Below, piece by piece: positions 24,029 to 33,059 of a DNA stretch of 34,682 nt. A program made the position numbers and the translations under genes. The DNA is from Synechococcales cyanobacterium GL140_1_metabinner_5_sub (GTDB taxonomy: Bacteria > Cyanobacteriota > Cyanobacteriia > Cyanobacteriales > Chamaesiphonaceae): assembly GCA_025359065.1 (NCBI GenBank), contig JANYHM010000096.1, positions 1 through 34,682 of the forward strand. Reading direction: 5' to 3'. Numbering within the stretch: the first letter of the stretch is position 1; the number at the start of each line of letters is the position of its first letter. The notes under the pieces are model-generated. The model saw only the letters and a list, made by a program, of their open reading frames with translations. It was not told the DNA's origin and searched no databases.

Positions 24029-26032
24029 TTATTCCACAACTTCATAGTCGGTGGCAGCGGTTTCGTCATCATCAAAATCTACAGTTAGAGTACTGGCTAC
24101 TTTTCTATGACCATTGGCAACTCCAGATGGAGTTGCGGGAGCAGGTGGCGGTGGTGGTGGAGAACTGCGGCGATGATTAGGATTAGTTTTTAGTTCGTTT
24201 GGTTCGGCAAAGCTCTGGCCATCGGCCTGTTGATATACAGCGCTGCCTAACTGTAGAATTTTCTGTTGGAGCCGATCGATCATGCCTTGAATATTATCAA
24301 TATTGGCGCTGGGTTCCAACATGGCCATTTGCAGCTCAGAAACAGCCTCATCTACCGATGCCTGCAAGTTAGGTGCAATCAAGTGGCCATTGTCCCGCAG
24401 AGTGCTTTCGTAGCTGTAGATCATGCTCTGAGACTGGTTACTCAGCTCGACTAGCTGTAGTCTGCGCCAGTCTTCTTGAGCGTTAGATTCGGCTTCACGC
24501 TTCATCCGATCAATATCTAATGGCGTTAAGCCACCGGTGTTGCTGATCGAAATAGTCTGCTCTCGGCCAGTACCCCGATCTTGAGCTGAGACTTTTAGGA
24601 TGCCGTTTACATCAATCTCAAAAGTCACTTCGATTTTGGGTACGCCCCGAGGTGCCGGGGGAATGCCTTGCAGTAAGAATTTACCTAAGCTCTTGTTGTC
24701 TCGTGCCATGGCGCGTTCGCCTTGGAGCACATGAATTTCTACCGAGGTTTGACCATCGATCGCCGTGGAGAATTCTTGGGATTTGCTGGTAGGAATGGTG
24801 GTATTTCGTTCAATGACCTTGGTACAAACTTCGCCCAGGGTTTCGATACCCATAGATAAAGGCGTAACGTCTAACAGCAAGACATCTTTGACATCGCCGC
24901 CCACTACTCCGGCCTGGATGGCTGCGCCCATCGCGATCGCTTCGTCTGGGTTGATCGATCGATCAAGCTCTTTGCCACCAAAAAAGCTTTGGAGAGCTTT
25001 TTGCACAGCGGGGATTCTGGTGGAACCACCGACTAATAGAATGCGATCAATTTCATTAACGCTCATGTCGGCATCTTTGAGTGCCCGAGTTACCGGATCG
25101 AGAGTTGCATCAATTAGATGCTGCACCATTTCTTCAAATTGGCTGCGGCTTAGCTCTACTTCTAGGTGCTTCGGCCCAGTGGCATCAGCGGCAATAAATG
25201 GCAGGTTAATGGAGGTATTAGCTCTGCTAGAAAGCTCAACTTTAGCTTTCTCGGCTGCTTCTCGTAAACGCTGCAAGGCCATTTTGTCTCGTTGTAGGTC
25301 AATGCCTTCTTTCGTCCGAAAATCTTTGCTCAACCAGCGCACAATTTCGTTATCAAAGTCATCTCCGCCTAAGTGGTTGTTACCGCAAGTGGCTTTGACT
25401 TCAAATACGCCATCACCCAAGTACAAAATAGACACATCAAACGTACCGCCACCTAGATCAAAAACCAAGATGCACTGCTGCTTGTCCATTTTGTCTAGCC
25501 CGTAGGCTAAAGCAGCGGCTGTTGGCTCATTGATGATTCTTAAAACTTCTAGACCAGCGATCGTACCAGCATCTTTGGTGGCTTGACGCTGAGCATCAGT
25601 AAAATAGGCAGGGACAGTAATTACAGCCTGGTCTACGGTAGTACCTAAAAAGTCTTCGGCATCACGCTTCAGCTTCTGCAAAATCATCGCCGACACTTCT
25701 TGGGGCGTGTAACTGCGGCCTCGGATTTGCACATCTACGGTGTTTTCACGACCTTTAGTACAGTTATAGGGCACCCGACTCCGTTCGGTTTCGGTGTCAT
25801 CCCAGCGGCGACCAATAAAACGTTTAATGCTGTAAACGGTGTTTTCAGCATTGGTCACGCCTTGTCGTTTAGCCAATTGACCAATCAGGTTTTCGCCACC
25901 TTTGGCAAATCCCACCACGCTGGGCGTTGTTCTGGTGCCTTCGCTGTTGGCGATTACTATAGGTAAACCGCCTTCTAAAATTGCTAGGCAACTGTTGGTA
26001 GTGCCGAGGTCGATGCCAATTACTTTTGCCAT
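24029..26032 (-). CDS. dnaK: Molecular chaperone DnaK (Hsp70), DnaK2-type
   Basis: 667 aa. Nucleotide-binding domain with [10 protein letters not shown], phosphate loops [12 protein letters not shown] and [13 protein letters not shown]; substrate-binding domain from [13 protein letters not shown]; a helical lid; then a Pro-rich hinge ([15 protein letters not shown]) and an acidic C-terminus ending DYEVVE, a little different from the usual EEVD-like tail. Folds and protects nascent and stressed proteins with DnaJ and GrpE. Placement with grpE upstream and dnaJ downstream marks it as the stress-inducible DnaK2-type copy rather than the membrane-associated paralogues. A long antisense open frame inside it is a composition artefact. 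Confidence 0.97.
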   Translation of the reverse strand: MAKVIGIDLGTTNSCLAILEGGLPIVIANSEGTRTTPSVVGFAKGGENLIGQLAKRQGVTNAENTVYSIKRFIGRRWDDTETERSRVPYNCTKGRENTVDVQIRGRSYTPQEVSAMILQKLKRDAEDFLGTTVDQAVITVPAYFTDAQRQATKDAGTIAGLEVLRIINEPTAAALAYGLDKMDKQQCILVFDLGGGTFDVSILYLGDGVFEVKATCGNNHLGGDDFDNEIVRWLSKDFRTKEGIDLQRDKMALQRLREAAEKAKVELSSRANTSINLPFIAADATGPKHLEVELSRSQFEEMVQHLIDATLDPVTRALKDADMSVNEIDRILLVGGSTRIPAVQKALQSFFGGKELDRSINPDEAIAMGAAIQAGVVGGDVKDVLLLDVTPLSMGIETLGEVCTKVIERNTTIPTSKSQEFSTAIDGQTSVEIHVLQGERAMARDNKSLGKFLLQGIPPAPRGVPKIEVTFEIDVNGILKVSAQDRGTGREQTISISNTGGLTPLDIDRMKREAESNAQEDWRRLQLVELSNQSQSMIYSYESTLRDNGHLIAPNLQASVDEAVSELQMAMLEPSANIDNIQGMIDRLQQKILQLGSAVYQQADGQSFAEPNELKTNPNHRRSSPPPPPPAPATPSGVANGHRKVASTLTVDFDDDETAATDYEVVE

Positions 26033-26096
26033 AAACTTGCCTTAAAAATAGGGCAGTCGAAATGTAAATAATAAAAAATCACAAGTTAGCCTGACT

Positions 26097-26750
26097 TTAA
26101 GTCTCGAAGTTTTCGAGTCCGGTGGCAGCATCTTCTGCCGACAACTGTTCGATCGGGGCGGCTACTTTCACCAAAGCATGGCGTAAAATTTTGTCTCCGA
26201 GGAAATAACCCCGCTGTAGCTCTTCAATTACCGTACCTTCCGGGTGTTCTTCGGTGGGCTGGCGCATGACTGCTTCATGCAGGTTTGGATCAAACATTTG
26301 TCCTTCAGGACGCATGGGTGAAACCCCAGACTTTTTCAGGGTATCTACTAATTGTTTGTAGACTCCTTGATAGCTTTTATGGATTTCCAATTCCCCATCG
26401 TTTTGGGGTTTGATTTGGGTACGAGCCCGCTCAAAGTTATCCACAACCGACAATACATCGGTAATGGTATTGCATTTAATGCGCATTTCTAGCTCTTCTT
26501 TTTCTTTGGCTGTACGCTTACGAAAATTATCAAAATCGGCGGCAATGCGCACATACTGATTCTGAGCAGTATCTTTTTGCTCAGTCAGTTCGGTGATGCG
26601 ACTGCTTAAGGTCGTGAGTTCGGCTTCTGGGCTTTGAGCCTGAATTTCGGTGGCCTCTGGTTCGTTGGCTGCGTCGAGCGCCTCTAAATTTTCAGGGGTT
26701 GCAGGAACGTTTTCAGCAGTGGGAGATTGGGGGTCGATTTCACTCATCAT
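26097..26750 (-). CDS. grpE: Nucleotide exchange factor GrpE
   Basis: 217 aa from ATG 26750 (ATG 26747 is equally possible; GGAA precedes both, an upstream ATG adds six residues without support). Acidic N-terminus, a long coiled-coil helix (LTTLSSRITELTEQKDTAQNQYVRIAADFDNFRKRTAKEKEE), then the beta domain with MRPEGQMFDPNLHEAVMR and a C-terminal VKVAAP. It releases ADP from DnaK. First gene of the chaperone operon; dnaK starts 64 bp downstream. Confidence 0.95.
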   Translation of the reverse strand: MMSEIDPQSPTAENVPATPENLEALDAANEPEATEIQAQSPEAELTTLSSRITELTEQKDTAQNQYVRIAADFDNFRKRTAKEKEELEMRIKCNTITDVLSVVDNFERARTQIKPQNDGELEIHKSYQGVYKQLVDTLKKSGVSPMRPEGQMFDPNLHEAVMRQPTEEHPEGTVIEELQRGYFLGDKILRHALVKVAAPIEQLSAEDAATGLENFET

Positions 26751-26986
26751 AGATATTCCGATTAACAACTTGCTAGCGGGGATGCCTTAGCCACTGTAAA
26801 ACATTTTTGGTTCAGTTGACATGTGAATACCCGTCAGCTAAAGGGGGGTGATTAAATATGGAACATAACAAACCTCAATTGACTTTTAGCCCAATTAGTC
26901 TCAACTGGCGAAATGAGCGAAATTGTGGAGTTCTATACTCTCAAGTATTATTCCCAGTCACTAGGTCAGAGTATCACCAGCATTTG
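26751..26986. other. Intergenic region upstream of grpE
   Basis: 236 bp. It should carry the chaperone operon promoter. I looked for a CIRCE operator (TTAGCACTC, 9 nt, GAGTGCTAA) and found none, so classic HrcA control is not supported. On the minus strand, TTGAGG with a 16-17 bp spacer to TTTAAT/TTAATC is a weak promoter candidate. Confidence 0.35.
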
Positions 26987-28438
26987 TTATTCCTTTACTA
27001 CCTGGAGGTGATGCAGGGTAGGATCGCTGTTACCGACCACATCTCCGCCACTGGCTAAGATGTCTTGTAAATAGCCGATCGACTGCTTGGTAACAATTTC
27101 GCCAGGAATCAAGACTGGAATACCGGGTGGATAGGGACAGACTAGTTCGGCGGAGATTCGATCGACTACCTGTTCGATCGGCACAGTTTCTAGAGCGGCA
27201 AAAAAGGCCGATCGGGGAGTGATGGCTGGGGTGGTAATTAATGGAGCTTGCCAGTCGGCTGCGCCTTCAGTAATCGGAGCAATTTCAGCACTGGCCTGCT
27301 GTGCCAGCCCGCGCATCCCAGCCACCAACATTTCTAGATCCCACTCCCGATTACCAATGCTGATAATAAAGGTAAGGTGCCGTTGGGAGGGCATTTCGGC
27401 TACCACCTTATATTGGTCACACAGAATTGTGTCAGCTTCGTAGCCGCTGTAGCCCAAGCCGGTGGTGGTGATGGTGAGGCGGGTGGGGTCGAAGTAGCGA
27501 CAGCCCGGTTGAGTTCGTGCTAGATCTAACACCAATAGATTAGGAATGTTGCTGAGTTCCGATCGCGCTTTTTGAGTTAAAGCTAAGGTGCGATCAAGTA
27601 ATTCTCGCCCATAGGTGGCCATTTGGGCTTGGGCACTGTCTAATGAAGCCAATAGTAAGTAGCTGGGGCTGCTGGTCTGGATAATTTGGAGGCAGCGATC
27701 AACCCGACCCATATCGATCAGATCACCTTGCACATGGAGCATCGCGGCTTGGGTAAGAGCACCAAGAGTTTTATGGGTGGATTGGATGACTAAATCAGCA
27801 CCCAGAGCCAAGGCTGAAGGTGGCAGATCGGGATGGAAGCCCAGATGTGCGCCATGGGCGGCATCGACTAATAAAGGAATGCCCTGCTGATGGGCGATAC
27901 CGGCCATGGCTGCTAAGTCTCCGCAGACTCCGTAGTAGGTGGGAGCGACTACCATGATCGCTTTGATCTGGGGGTACTGCTCTAGGGCAAAAGCGATCGA
28001 TTCAGGAGTAATGCTATGGGCAATATCAAGTTCAGGGACATACTCGGGCTGCACAAAGATCGGCACTGCGCCGCTGTGAATTAATCCAGCAATGATCGAT
28101 CGATGGATATTGCGGGGCAGCAGGATCTGATCACCAGGTTGACAAGTGGCGAGGATTGCCGCCATTACTCCGCCACTGGTGCCGTTTACGAGGTAGCGGG
28201 TATGGGTGGCTCCGAAGGTTTGGGCAGCTAGATTTTGAGACTCGGCGATCGCTCCACTGGGAGCCGCTAAGTTATCGAGTCCGGGGATTTCTGGCAGATC
28301 AAACTTCAGTCCAGCAGTTTGTAAAAGCTCGGTAAACTCTGCCCCCATCCCCCAACCATGTTTGTGGCCGGGGGTATAAAAGGGGGCGTGTTCAGTAGTC
28401 GTCCACTGTTGAAGCGATTTGATGATTGGGGTGGTCAT
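26987..28438 (-). CDS. PLP-dependent Orn/Lys/Arg decarboxylase-family enzyme
   Basis: 483 aa fold-type I PLP enzyme of the short (no N-terminal wing) Orn/Lys/Arg decarboxylase group. FYTPGHKHG at the N-terminus, GTSGG phosphate loop (86-90), APTYYGVCGDL, D192 in LLVDAAHGAHLGF, and the Schiff-base lysine K223 in QSTHKTLGALTQ. The C-terminus VDRISAELVCPYPPGIPVLIPGE is typical. It probably decarboxylates arginine or lysine for polyamine synthesis; substrate is not determinable by eye. The start overlaps the upstream Spx/ArsC-like stop as ATGA, so translation is coupled. Confidence 0.9.
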   Translation of the reverse strand: MTTPIIKSLQQWTTTEHAPFYTPGHKHGWGMGAEFTELLQTAGLKFDLPEIPGLDNLAAPSGAIAESQNLAAQTFGATHTRYLVNGTSGGVMAAILATCQPGDQILLPRNIHRSIIAGLIHSGAVPIFVQPEYVPELDIAHSITPESIAFALEQYPQIKAIMVVAPTYYGVCGDLAAMAGIAHQQGIPLLVDAAHGAHLGFHPDLPPSALALGADLVIQSTHKTLGALTQAAMLHVQGDLIDMGRVDRCLQIIQTSSPSYLLLASLDSAQAQMATYGRELLDRTLALTQKARSELSNIPNLLVLDLARTQPGCRYFDPTRLTITTTGLGYSGYEADTILCDQYKVVAEMPSQRHLTFIISIGNREWDLEMLVAGMRGLAQQASAEIAPITEGAADWQAPLITTPAITPRSAFFAALETVPIEQVVDRISAELVCPYPPGIPVLIPGEIVTKQSIGYLQDILASGGDVVGNSDPTLHHLQVVKE

Positions 28439-28791
28439 AGACCAAGTGCCGATCGCATGTCGGCATCTTTGCCGCGCATTCCACTAATCACCGCTACGCC
28501 GTTTTTAACAAACAGGGGACGTTTGATCAGCATGGCATCTTTGGCGAAAGCTGCTGCCCATTGTTCATCTGTCCAGGTTTGCTTTTCGTCACCCAGGGCG
28601 CGATAAGACATCCCAGAGGTGTTTCGTAAGGGCTTGGCACCAAGGGCTGCGACCCAGGCAGTGGTTTCGGCCAAACTAGGGGGCTGCTCTTTGGTGTTGA
28701 TAAATTCGTAGGTGGCATCGGCACCATCTAACCATTGGATAGCTTTTTTACAGGTGCCGCAGTTGGGGATGCCGTAGACTTTGATGCTCAT
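28435..28791 (-). CDS. Spx/MgsR/ArsC-family thioredoxin-fold protein
   Basis: 118 aa. N-terminal C11-x2-C14 (YGIPNCGTCKKAIQWL), family helix-strand pattern, and the C-terminal LIKRPLFVKNGVAVISGM with the cis-Pro-bearing RPL. Matches YffB/Spx-like members of the ArsC superfamily rather than a true arsenate reductase, since no ars genes are nearby. Presumed redox or stress role. It lies upstream of the decarboxylase gene with a 4-bp ATGA overlap, a coupled pair. Confidence 0.85.
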   Translation of the reverse strand: MSIKVYGIPNCGTCKKAIQWLDGADATYEFINTKEQPPSLAETTAWVAALGAKPLRNTSGMSYRALGDEKQTWTDEQWAAAFAKDAMLIKRPLFVKNGVAVISGMRGKDADMRSALGL

Positions 28792-28990
28792 AAATAAAAT
28801 TTAACAGATTGGAAAATCATCTCACCTGAGCGTAACAGCAGGGAAAAAATATGAAGATCTGTCGCAATTTTGGAAACGCGGAACCGAAAAACCCGATCAG
28901 TAGACTAATGTGATAGCAAAGTTCGGTTTTCCGAAATCAGGACTTTTACTCTTGTCTCTCACCTGTAACCCATAATTTCGTGCTATTGCC

Positions 28991-29824
28991 ATGATCAAGT
29001 CTCTCGACCCCCGTGTTTATCAAATCGGTTTTCTCGGCTTGTTTTTATTAGTGGGCATTGGTGCCCGCGATTGGTCACTGCAACCTATGGTGGTGGCTAC
29101 AGCGATTATTGGCTGTGCTGTAAATCAGCTTATTGCTAAGTCTATTTTTCAGCCCAAAGAAAATCCTCTGCCTTCGCTACAGAGTTCCTTAATTACCAGT
29201 CTTGGTTTGGCCTTGCTGTTGCGGACTAATCATCCCACTACGATGTTGCTTGCCGCGACAGTGGCGATTTGGAGTAAGTTTTTGTTTCGTTGGGATGATA
29301 AACATTTCTTTAACCCAGCGAATATCGGCATTGTGGCAGTAGTTACCCTCACTGGTGATGCTTGGGTTTCTCCTGGTCAATGGGGCGAAGACTGGCTGTA
29401 TTTTTTGATGTTTTTGGCGGCGGGTAGTTTGGTGCTAAAAAAAGTTGGGCGCTGGGATACCAGCGTGGCCTTTTTGGCTTCTTACGCAGCCATGGAAGCA
29501 GCTCGATCGATCTACTTAGGTTGGACTTGGGATGTATGGGCACACAAAATGATGAGTGGCTCACTGCTAATGTTTGCCTTGTTTATGGTGACTGATCCTC
29601 GATCGATTCCCAATGCTAGGTCAGCAAGATTAGTATGGTCGGTGGTGATTGCGGGTGCTACTTTTATCTTGCGCAATTATTATTATGTGCCCAGTGCGGT
29701 CTTTTATGCCCTATTTATCATGTCGCCGCTGACTCTGATTTTGGATGCGATTTGGTCGGCTCCTAAGTTTTCTTGGGAAAAGCTGCGCCCGTTCACTTTT
29801 AATAAAACTAAATTAGAGGCGTAG
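28991..29824 (+). CDS. Orphan RnfD/NqrB-like membrane protein
   Basis: 277 aa with about eight to nine helices. RWDDKHFFNPANIGIV and FMVTDPRS are the characteristic RnfD/NqrB segments. These proteins are membrane subunits of Na+/H+-pumping ferredoxin- or NADH-linked complexes and covalently hold FMN on a Thr in an SGAT-type motif; I cannot find that motif here, so flavinylation is doubtful. No other Rnf or Nqr gene is in the window. It starts just upstream of two DUF2330 genes, 6 bp before the first, and is probably co-transcribed with that gene. Function unknown. Confidence 0.75.
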   Translation: MIKSLDPRVYQIGFLGLFLLVGIGARDWSLQPMVVATAIIGCAVNQLIAKSIFQPKENPLPSLQSSLITSLGLALLLRTNHPTTMLLAATVAIWSKFLFRWDDKHFFNPANIGIVAVVTLTGDAWVSPGQWGEDWLYFLMFLAAGSLVLKKVGRWDTSVAFLASYAAMEAARSIYLGWTWDVWAHKMMSGSLLMFALFMVTDPRSIPNARSARLVWSVVIAGATFILRNYYYVPSAVFYALFIMSPLTLILDAIWSAPKFSWEKLRPFTFNKTKLEA

Positions 29825-29830
29825 GCTGTT

Positions 29831-31210
29831 ATGAAAATACTAATTAGGACTCTGACCAGCTTGTTTTTAGCTGTGGTTTTACTGTTGACATTCGCAGTGC
29901 CAGCCTGGGCTTTTTGCGGGTTCTATGTGGGTGGTGCTGATGCCAAGATTTTCAATGAATCTTCTCAGGTGATTATTGCCCACCAAGATGATAAAACTAT
30001 TTTGACGATGGCCAACGATTTCCAAGGAGCTGTCAAAGATTTTGCTTTAGTAGTTCCGGTGCCTGTTGCTATTAAACGAGAACAGGTAAATATTGGTGAT
30101 AAAGAGGTCATCAAAAAACTCGATGCTTTCAGTCAGCCGCGACTGGTGGAATACACTGATGAGAACCCCTGCGAAACAAAAGAAAGCGCGGTTATTCAAA
30201 GAAGAGATCAACTTTCTGATGTTGCAGGTTCCAGAAATACGACTGCCCAGCGCGCTGCCCCGAGAGATTTGGGCGTAACGATCGAAGATAGCTTTAACGT
30301 AAAAGAATATGAAATATTAATCTTAAGTGCCAAAGAATCTGATGGCTTAGAAACTTGGCTACGCGTTAATGGTTATCAGATACCCAAAGGAGCTAGTGAA
30401 GTTCTAGATCCTTATATTCGTCAAAAAATGAAGTTTTTTGTCGCCAAAATAAATCTGAAAGAATTTAAAAGTACTGGCTTAGATGCTTTGCGGCCACTGC
30501 AAATTGCTTACCAGTCGCCTAAATTTATGCTGCCAATTCGGCTAGGAATGCTTAATGCCAAAGGCGAGCAAGATTTAGTAGCTTATATTCTTTCTCCTAA
30601 AGGCCAAGTAGAAGTCGCCAACTACCGGACGGTTAAAGTCCCTACTGGCAACGAAATACCTGAATTTGTGAAAGAAGACTTTGGCAAGTTCTACAAATCT
30701 ACTTTCCAGCGCTCCTATGAGCAAGAAAATAAAAAAGTAGCTTTCTTAGAATACGCCTGGGATGTGAGCAACTGCGATCCTTGCTCTACGACACCACCTA
30801 CATCCGAAGAATTACGCAAAGCCGGTGTTTTCTGGGAAAACAATAGTAATGATGCGATCATTGTTCCCCGGCGCGGTCGGCGCTTTGTTCCTTCTAGCAA
30901 TACTTTCATTACTCGCCTGCATGTGCGCTATGCTCGCGCTCAGTTTGCTGAAGACTTAGTGTTTCAAGAAACCAGCAATCGGGATAATTTCCAAGGCCGC
31001 TATGTAATGAATCACCCTTATCGGGGTACTTTGACTTGCTCGGCGGCGCAAGGTTATGTGAAAAAAGTGGCCGATCGACAGCAGCAAGAGGCTCAGAACC
31101 TAGCCAAACTTACGGGCTGGAATATTGCAGATATCACAAAGCGGATTCAGCCTCTAACTGCTTTTAAGCCAACCAGCAGCGGGAATGAACCATTCTGGCC
31201 TTGGAAATAG
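29831..31210 (+). CDS. DUF2330 domain secreted protein, copy 1
   Basis: 459 aa. Signal peptide MKILIRTLTSLFLAVVLLLTFAVPAWA, then FCGFYVGGADAKIFNESSQVIIAHQD. DUF2330 motifs include LTMANDFQGAVKDFALVVPVPV, VTIEDSFNVKEYEILILSAKESDGLE, and QKMKFFVAKIN. Cys are concentrated in FCGF, NPCE, SNCDPCSTT and LTCSAA; the CxxPC-like pair CDPC could form a disulfide or bind metal. Ends NEPFWPWK. The family has no assigned biochemical function; export to the periplasm or thylakoid lumen is predicted. Compared with copy 2 it has a different central variable insert and an extra Arg-rich loop near residue 345. Confidence 0.85.
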   Translation: MKILIRTLTSLFLAVVLLLTFAVPAWAFCGFYVGGADAKIFNESSQVIIAHQDDKTILTMANDFQGAVKDFALVVPVPVAIKREQVNIGDKEVIKKLDAFSQPRLVEYTDENPCETKESAVIQRRDQLSDVAGSRNTTAQRAAPRDLGVTIEDSFNVKEYEILILSAKESDGLETWLRVNGYQIPKGASEVLDPYIRQKMKFFVAKINLKEFKSTGLDALRPLQIAYQSPKFMLPIRLGMLNAKGEQDLVAYILSPKGQVEVANYRTVKVPTGNEIPEFVKEDFGKFYKSTFQRSYEQENKKVAFLEYAWDVSNCDPCSTTPPTSEELRKAGVFWENNSNDAIIVPRRGRRFVPSSNTFITRLHVRYARAQFAEDLVFQETSNRDNFQGRYVMNHPYRGTLTCSAAQGYVKKVADRQQQEAQNLAKLTGWNIADITKRIQPLTAFKPTSSGNEPFWPWK

Positions 31211-31212
31211 TT

Positions 31213-31309
31213 TATAGCAAATTCACTTCGAGTGAAGTACATCTAATAGGACTGAAAGTAGCTTCAGATAAAGATTTTTGTGTACTTCATTCAAGATGAA
31301 ACCGCTATA
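31213..31309. mobile_element. MITE-like inverted-repeat element between the DUF2330 genes
   Basis: About 97 bp bounded by TATAGC (31213-31218) and GCTATA (31304-31309). The left 31 bp align without gaps to the reverse complement of the right end (shared TATAGC, TTCA, GTACA and TGAAG blocks), giving imperfect terminal inverted repeats. TA at both ends fits an IS630/Tc1-mariner-type TA target. No transposase inside. The same terminal sequence recurs at 34543, next to a transposase tail, so this is probably a non-autonomous derivative. Confidence 0.7.
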
Positions 31310-31348
31310 TTTCAAACTTGCTTTGTTCATCTATTTGTAGAAATCACT

Positions 31349-32695
31349 ATGAAAAATCTGTTCAATTTAATTTGTAAACCGTTAATCAGCATATTGCTAG
31401 CCCTGGTTTTAATTCTGTCGAATGTCGCTGAAGCAAATGCTTTCTGTGGCTTTTATGTAGGCGGAGCCGATGCCAAATTATTCAATGAAGCCTCTCAGGT
31501 AATTATTGCCCACAAAGACAACAAAACTATCTTGACTATGGCTAATGACTTTCAGGGCGCAGTCAAAGACTTTGCTTTAGTGGTGCCAATTCCTGTAGCG
31601 ATCAAGCGCGAACAGGTAAATATTGGCAGCACCGAAATTATTAAAAAGCTGGACACTTTTAGCCAGCCCCGCCTAGTGGAATATAACGACCCAAATCCAT
31701 GTGAGCCACCCCGTCACGTTTTTGAAAGCAGTGGCAGATTTTCTGGTGCGATCCCGCCTCCGGCACCTGCGTTGAGTAAACCTAGAAGCAGTTTAGGGGT
31801 GACGATCGAAGACCAATTCAAAGTCAAAGAATTTGAAATCTTAATTCTGAGTGCCAAAGAATCTGATGGTCTAGAAACTTGGTTGCGTACTAATGGCTAT
31901 CAAATTCCCAAAGGAGCCAGCGAAGTTCTCAAACCATATATTCGCCAAAAAATGAAGTTTTTCGTGGCCAAAATTGACCTGAAAGAATTCAAAAAAGCTG
32001 GACAGACTACGTTACGTCCACTTCAGATCGCTTATCAATCACCCAAATTTATGCTGCCGATCCGATTGGGGATGCTGAATGCCAAAGGTGATCAAGACTT
32101 AGTAGCCTATATTCTGTCACCTAAAGGCCAGGTGGAAGTCGCTAACTACCGCACGGTTAAAGTCCCTACTGGTCAAGAGATTCCGGAGTTTGTCAAAGAA
32201 GACTTTGGCAAGTTTTACAAAACCACTTTTCAGCGCTCCTATGAAAAAGAGAATAAAAAAGTGGCTTTCTTAGAATATGCCTGGGATGTGAGCAACTGTG
32301 ACCCCTGCTCCACTACTCCACCCGACAGTGACGAACTCAAAAAAGCTGGGGTATTTTGGCAAGAGGGTGGCGATCGCACTTTCATTACTCGCCTGCATGT
32401 TCGCTACTCGCGCAACAAGTTTGCCGAAGACTTGGTATTTCAAGAAACCAGCAACCAAGACAACTTTCAAGGTCGCTATGTAATGAATCATCCCTTCCGA
32501 GGCACTATGACTTGTTCTGCTGCCAATCAATATCGTCAGCAAGTCAGTAAACGTCAAGAAAAAGAGGTGCAAAATCTGAGTCAGCTCACTGGCTGGTCAG
32601 CCGCCGATCTGCGCAAGCGAGTCAAGCCGTTGATTGCTGCTAACCCCATCAAAAAAGTTAATGATCAACCTTTTTGGCCTTGGGCAAAACCCTAG
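31349..32695 (+). CDS. DUF2330 domain secreted protein, copy 2
   Basis: 448 aa from ATG 31349, chosen because the protein then begins with a signal peptide (MKNLFNLICKPLISILLALVLILSNVAEANA) followed by FCGFYVGGADAKLF as in copy 1; upstream in-frame codons lie inside the MITE. Nearly the whole mature sequence is a close paralogue of copy 1, with the same NPCE, CDPC, TCSAA and PFWPW features. The Pro-rich linker around residue ~150 differs. A recent tandem duplication, now separated by the MITE; lineage-specific neofunctionalisation or dosage is possible. Confidence 0.85.
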   Translation: MKNLFNLICKPLISILLALVLILSNVAEANAFCGFYVGGADAKLFNEASQVIIAHKDNKTILTMANDFQGAVKDFALVVPIPVAIKREQVNIGSTEIIKKLDTFSQPRLVEYNDPNPCEPPRHVFESSGRFSGAIPPPAPALSKPRSSLGVTIEDQFKVKEFEILILSAKESDGLETWLRTNGYQIPKGASEVLKPYIRQKMKFFVAKIDLKEFKKAGQTTLRPLQIAYQSPKFMLPIRLGMLNAKGDQDLVAYILSPKGQVEVANYRTVKVPTGQEIPEFVKEDFGKFYKTTFQRSYEKENKKVAFLEYAWDVSNCDPCSTTPPDSDELKKAGVFWQEGGDRTFITRLHVRYSRNKFAEDLVFQETSNQDNFQGRYVMNHPFRGTMTCSAANQYRQQVSKRQEKEVQNLSQLTGWSAADLRKRVKPLIAANPIKKVNDQPFWPWAKP

Positions 32696-32833
32696 ACCTG
32701 AAGAATCAAAACTAAAAGAGTAATTACAAATATTTTTTAAAGATCCCAGCACATATGTTCAGTGTCTAGGTTTGACCAGCAATACGCCGCAAATCTCAAA
32801 GCGGATCTCTATGACCTGGAGGACGTGACATTT

Positions 32834-32875
32834 CAGGGCTAAAATGGGACATCACTCATTTAGCCCTGTTCTTTT
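32834..32875 (+). promoter_or_regulatory. Hairpin with T-run ending directly at the start codon of the 60-aa gene
   Basis: CAGGGCTAAAATG (32834-32846) pairs with CATTTAGCCCTG (32857-32868) with one bulged A, followed by TTCTTTT and then immediately ATG at 32876. It is terminator-shaped but placed so that it would hide or abolish initiation: attenuator, RNA thermometer-like structure, or a terminator of the DUF2330 transcript with the downstream pair on a different promoter. No ribosome binding site is visible outside the stem. Confidence 0.5.
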
Positions 32876-33058
32876 ATGTCTTGGAGTCAGAGATTAGCCT
32901 ACGTTTTCACCAGTGCCTTGGGCGCGACCCTGCTGCTTTACTTTTTAAGGGCATTTAAAGTACTTACTTCTTTTCCGGGGGGCATAATTTTAGTGTTGGC
33001 GGTGGTCACGATCGCCAGCGGACTCACCTACGGCGTGCTAAAAACCAAACGTTACTAA
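32876..33058 (+). CDS. Small two-helix membrane protein, 60 aa, conserved-type hypothetical
   Basis: MSWSQRLAYVFTSALGATLLLYFLRAFKVLTSFPGGIILVLAVVTIASGLTYGVLKTKRY in layout: two hydrophobic helices (~8-26, ~36-54) split by a SFPGG turn and a basic C-terminus. The LTxxPGG turn resembles small conserved cyanobacterial membrane hypotheticals. The next gene begins 1 bp after the stop, so co-transcription is likely. No function known. Confidence 0.6.
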   Translation: MSWSQRLAYVFTSALGATLLLYFLRAFKVLTSFPGGIILVLAVVTIASGLTYGVLKTKRY

Positions 33059-33059
33059 A

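Noticed and set aside
24765-25505. 246-aa antisense ORF within dnaK
   Set aside because: Long antisense frames are common in codon-biased conserved genes; composition is Ser/Arg-rich and shows no domain.
26751-26986. CIRCE operator for HrcA
   Set aside because: The TTAGCACTC/GAGTGCTAA inverted pair is not present on either strand of the region.
26858-27058. 66-aa ORF in the grpE upstream region running into the decarboxylase gene
   Set aside because: No ribosome binding site or family resemblance, and its second half is antisense to a conserved gene.
32696-32875. Known riboswitch upstream of the 60-aa gene
   Set aside because: Apart from the final hairpin and a short CCGC/GCGG pair, no core of a riboswitch class I can recognise is visible.
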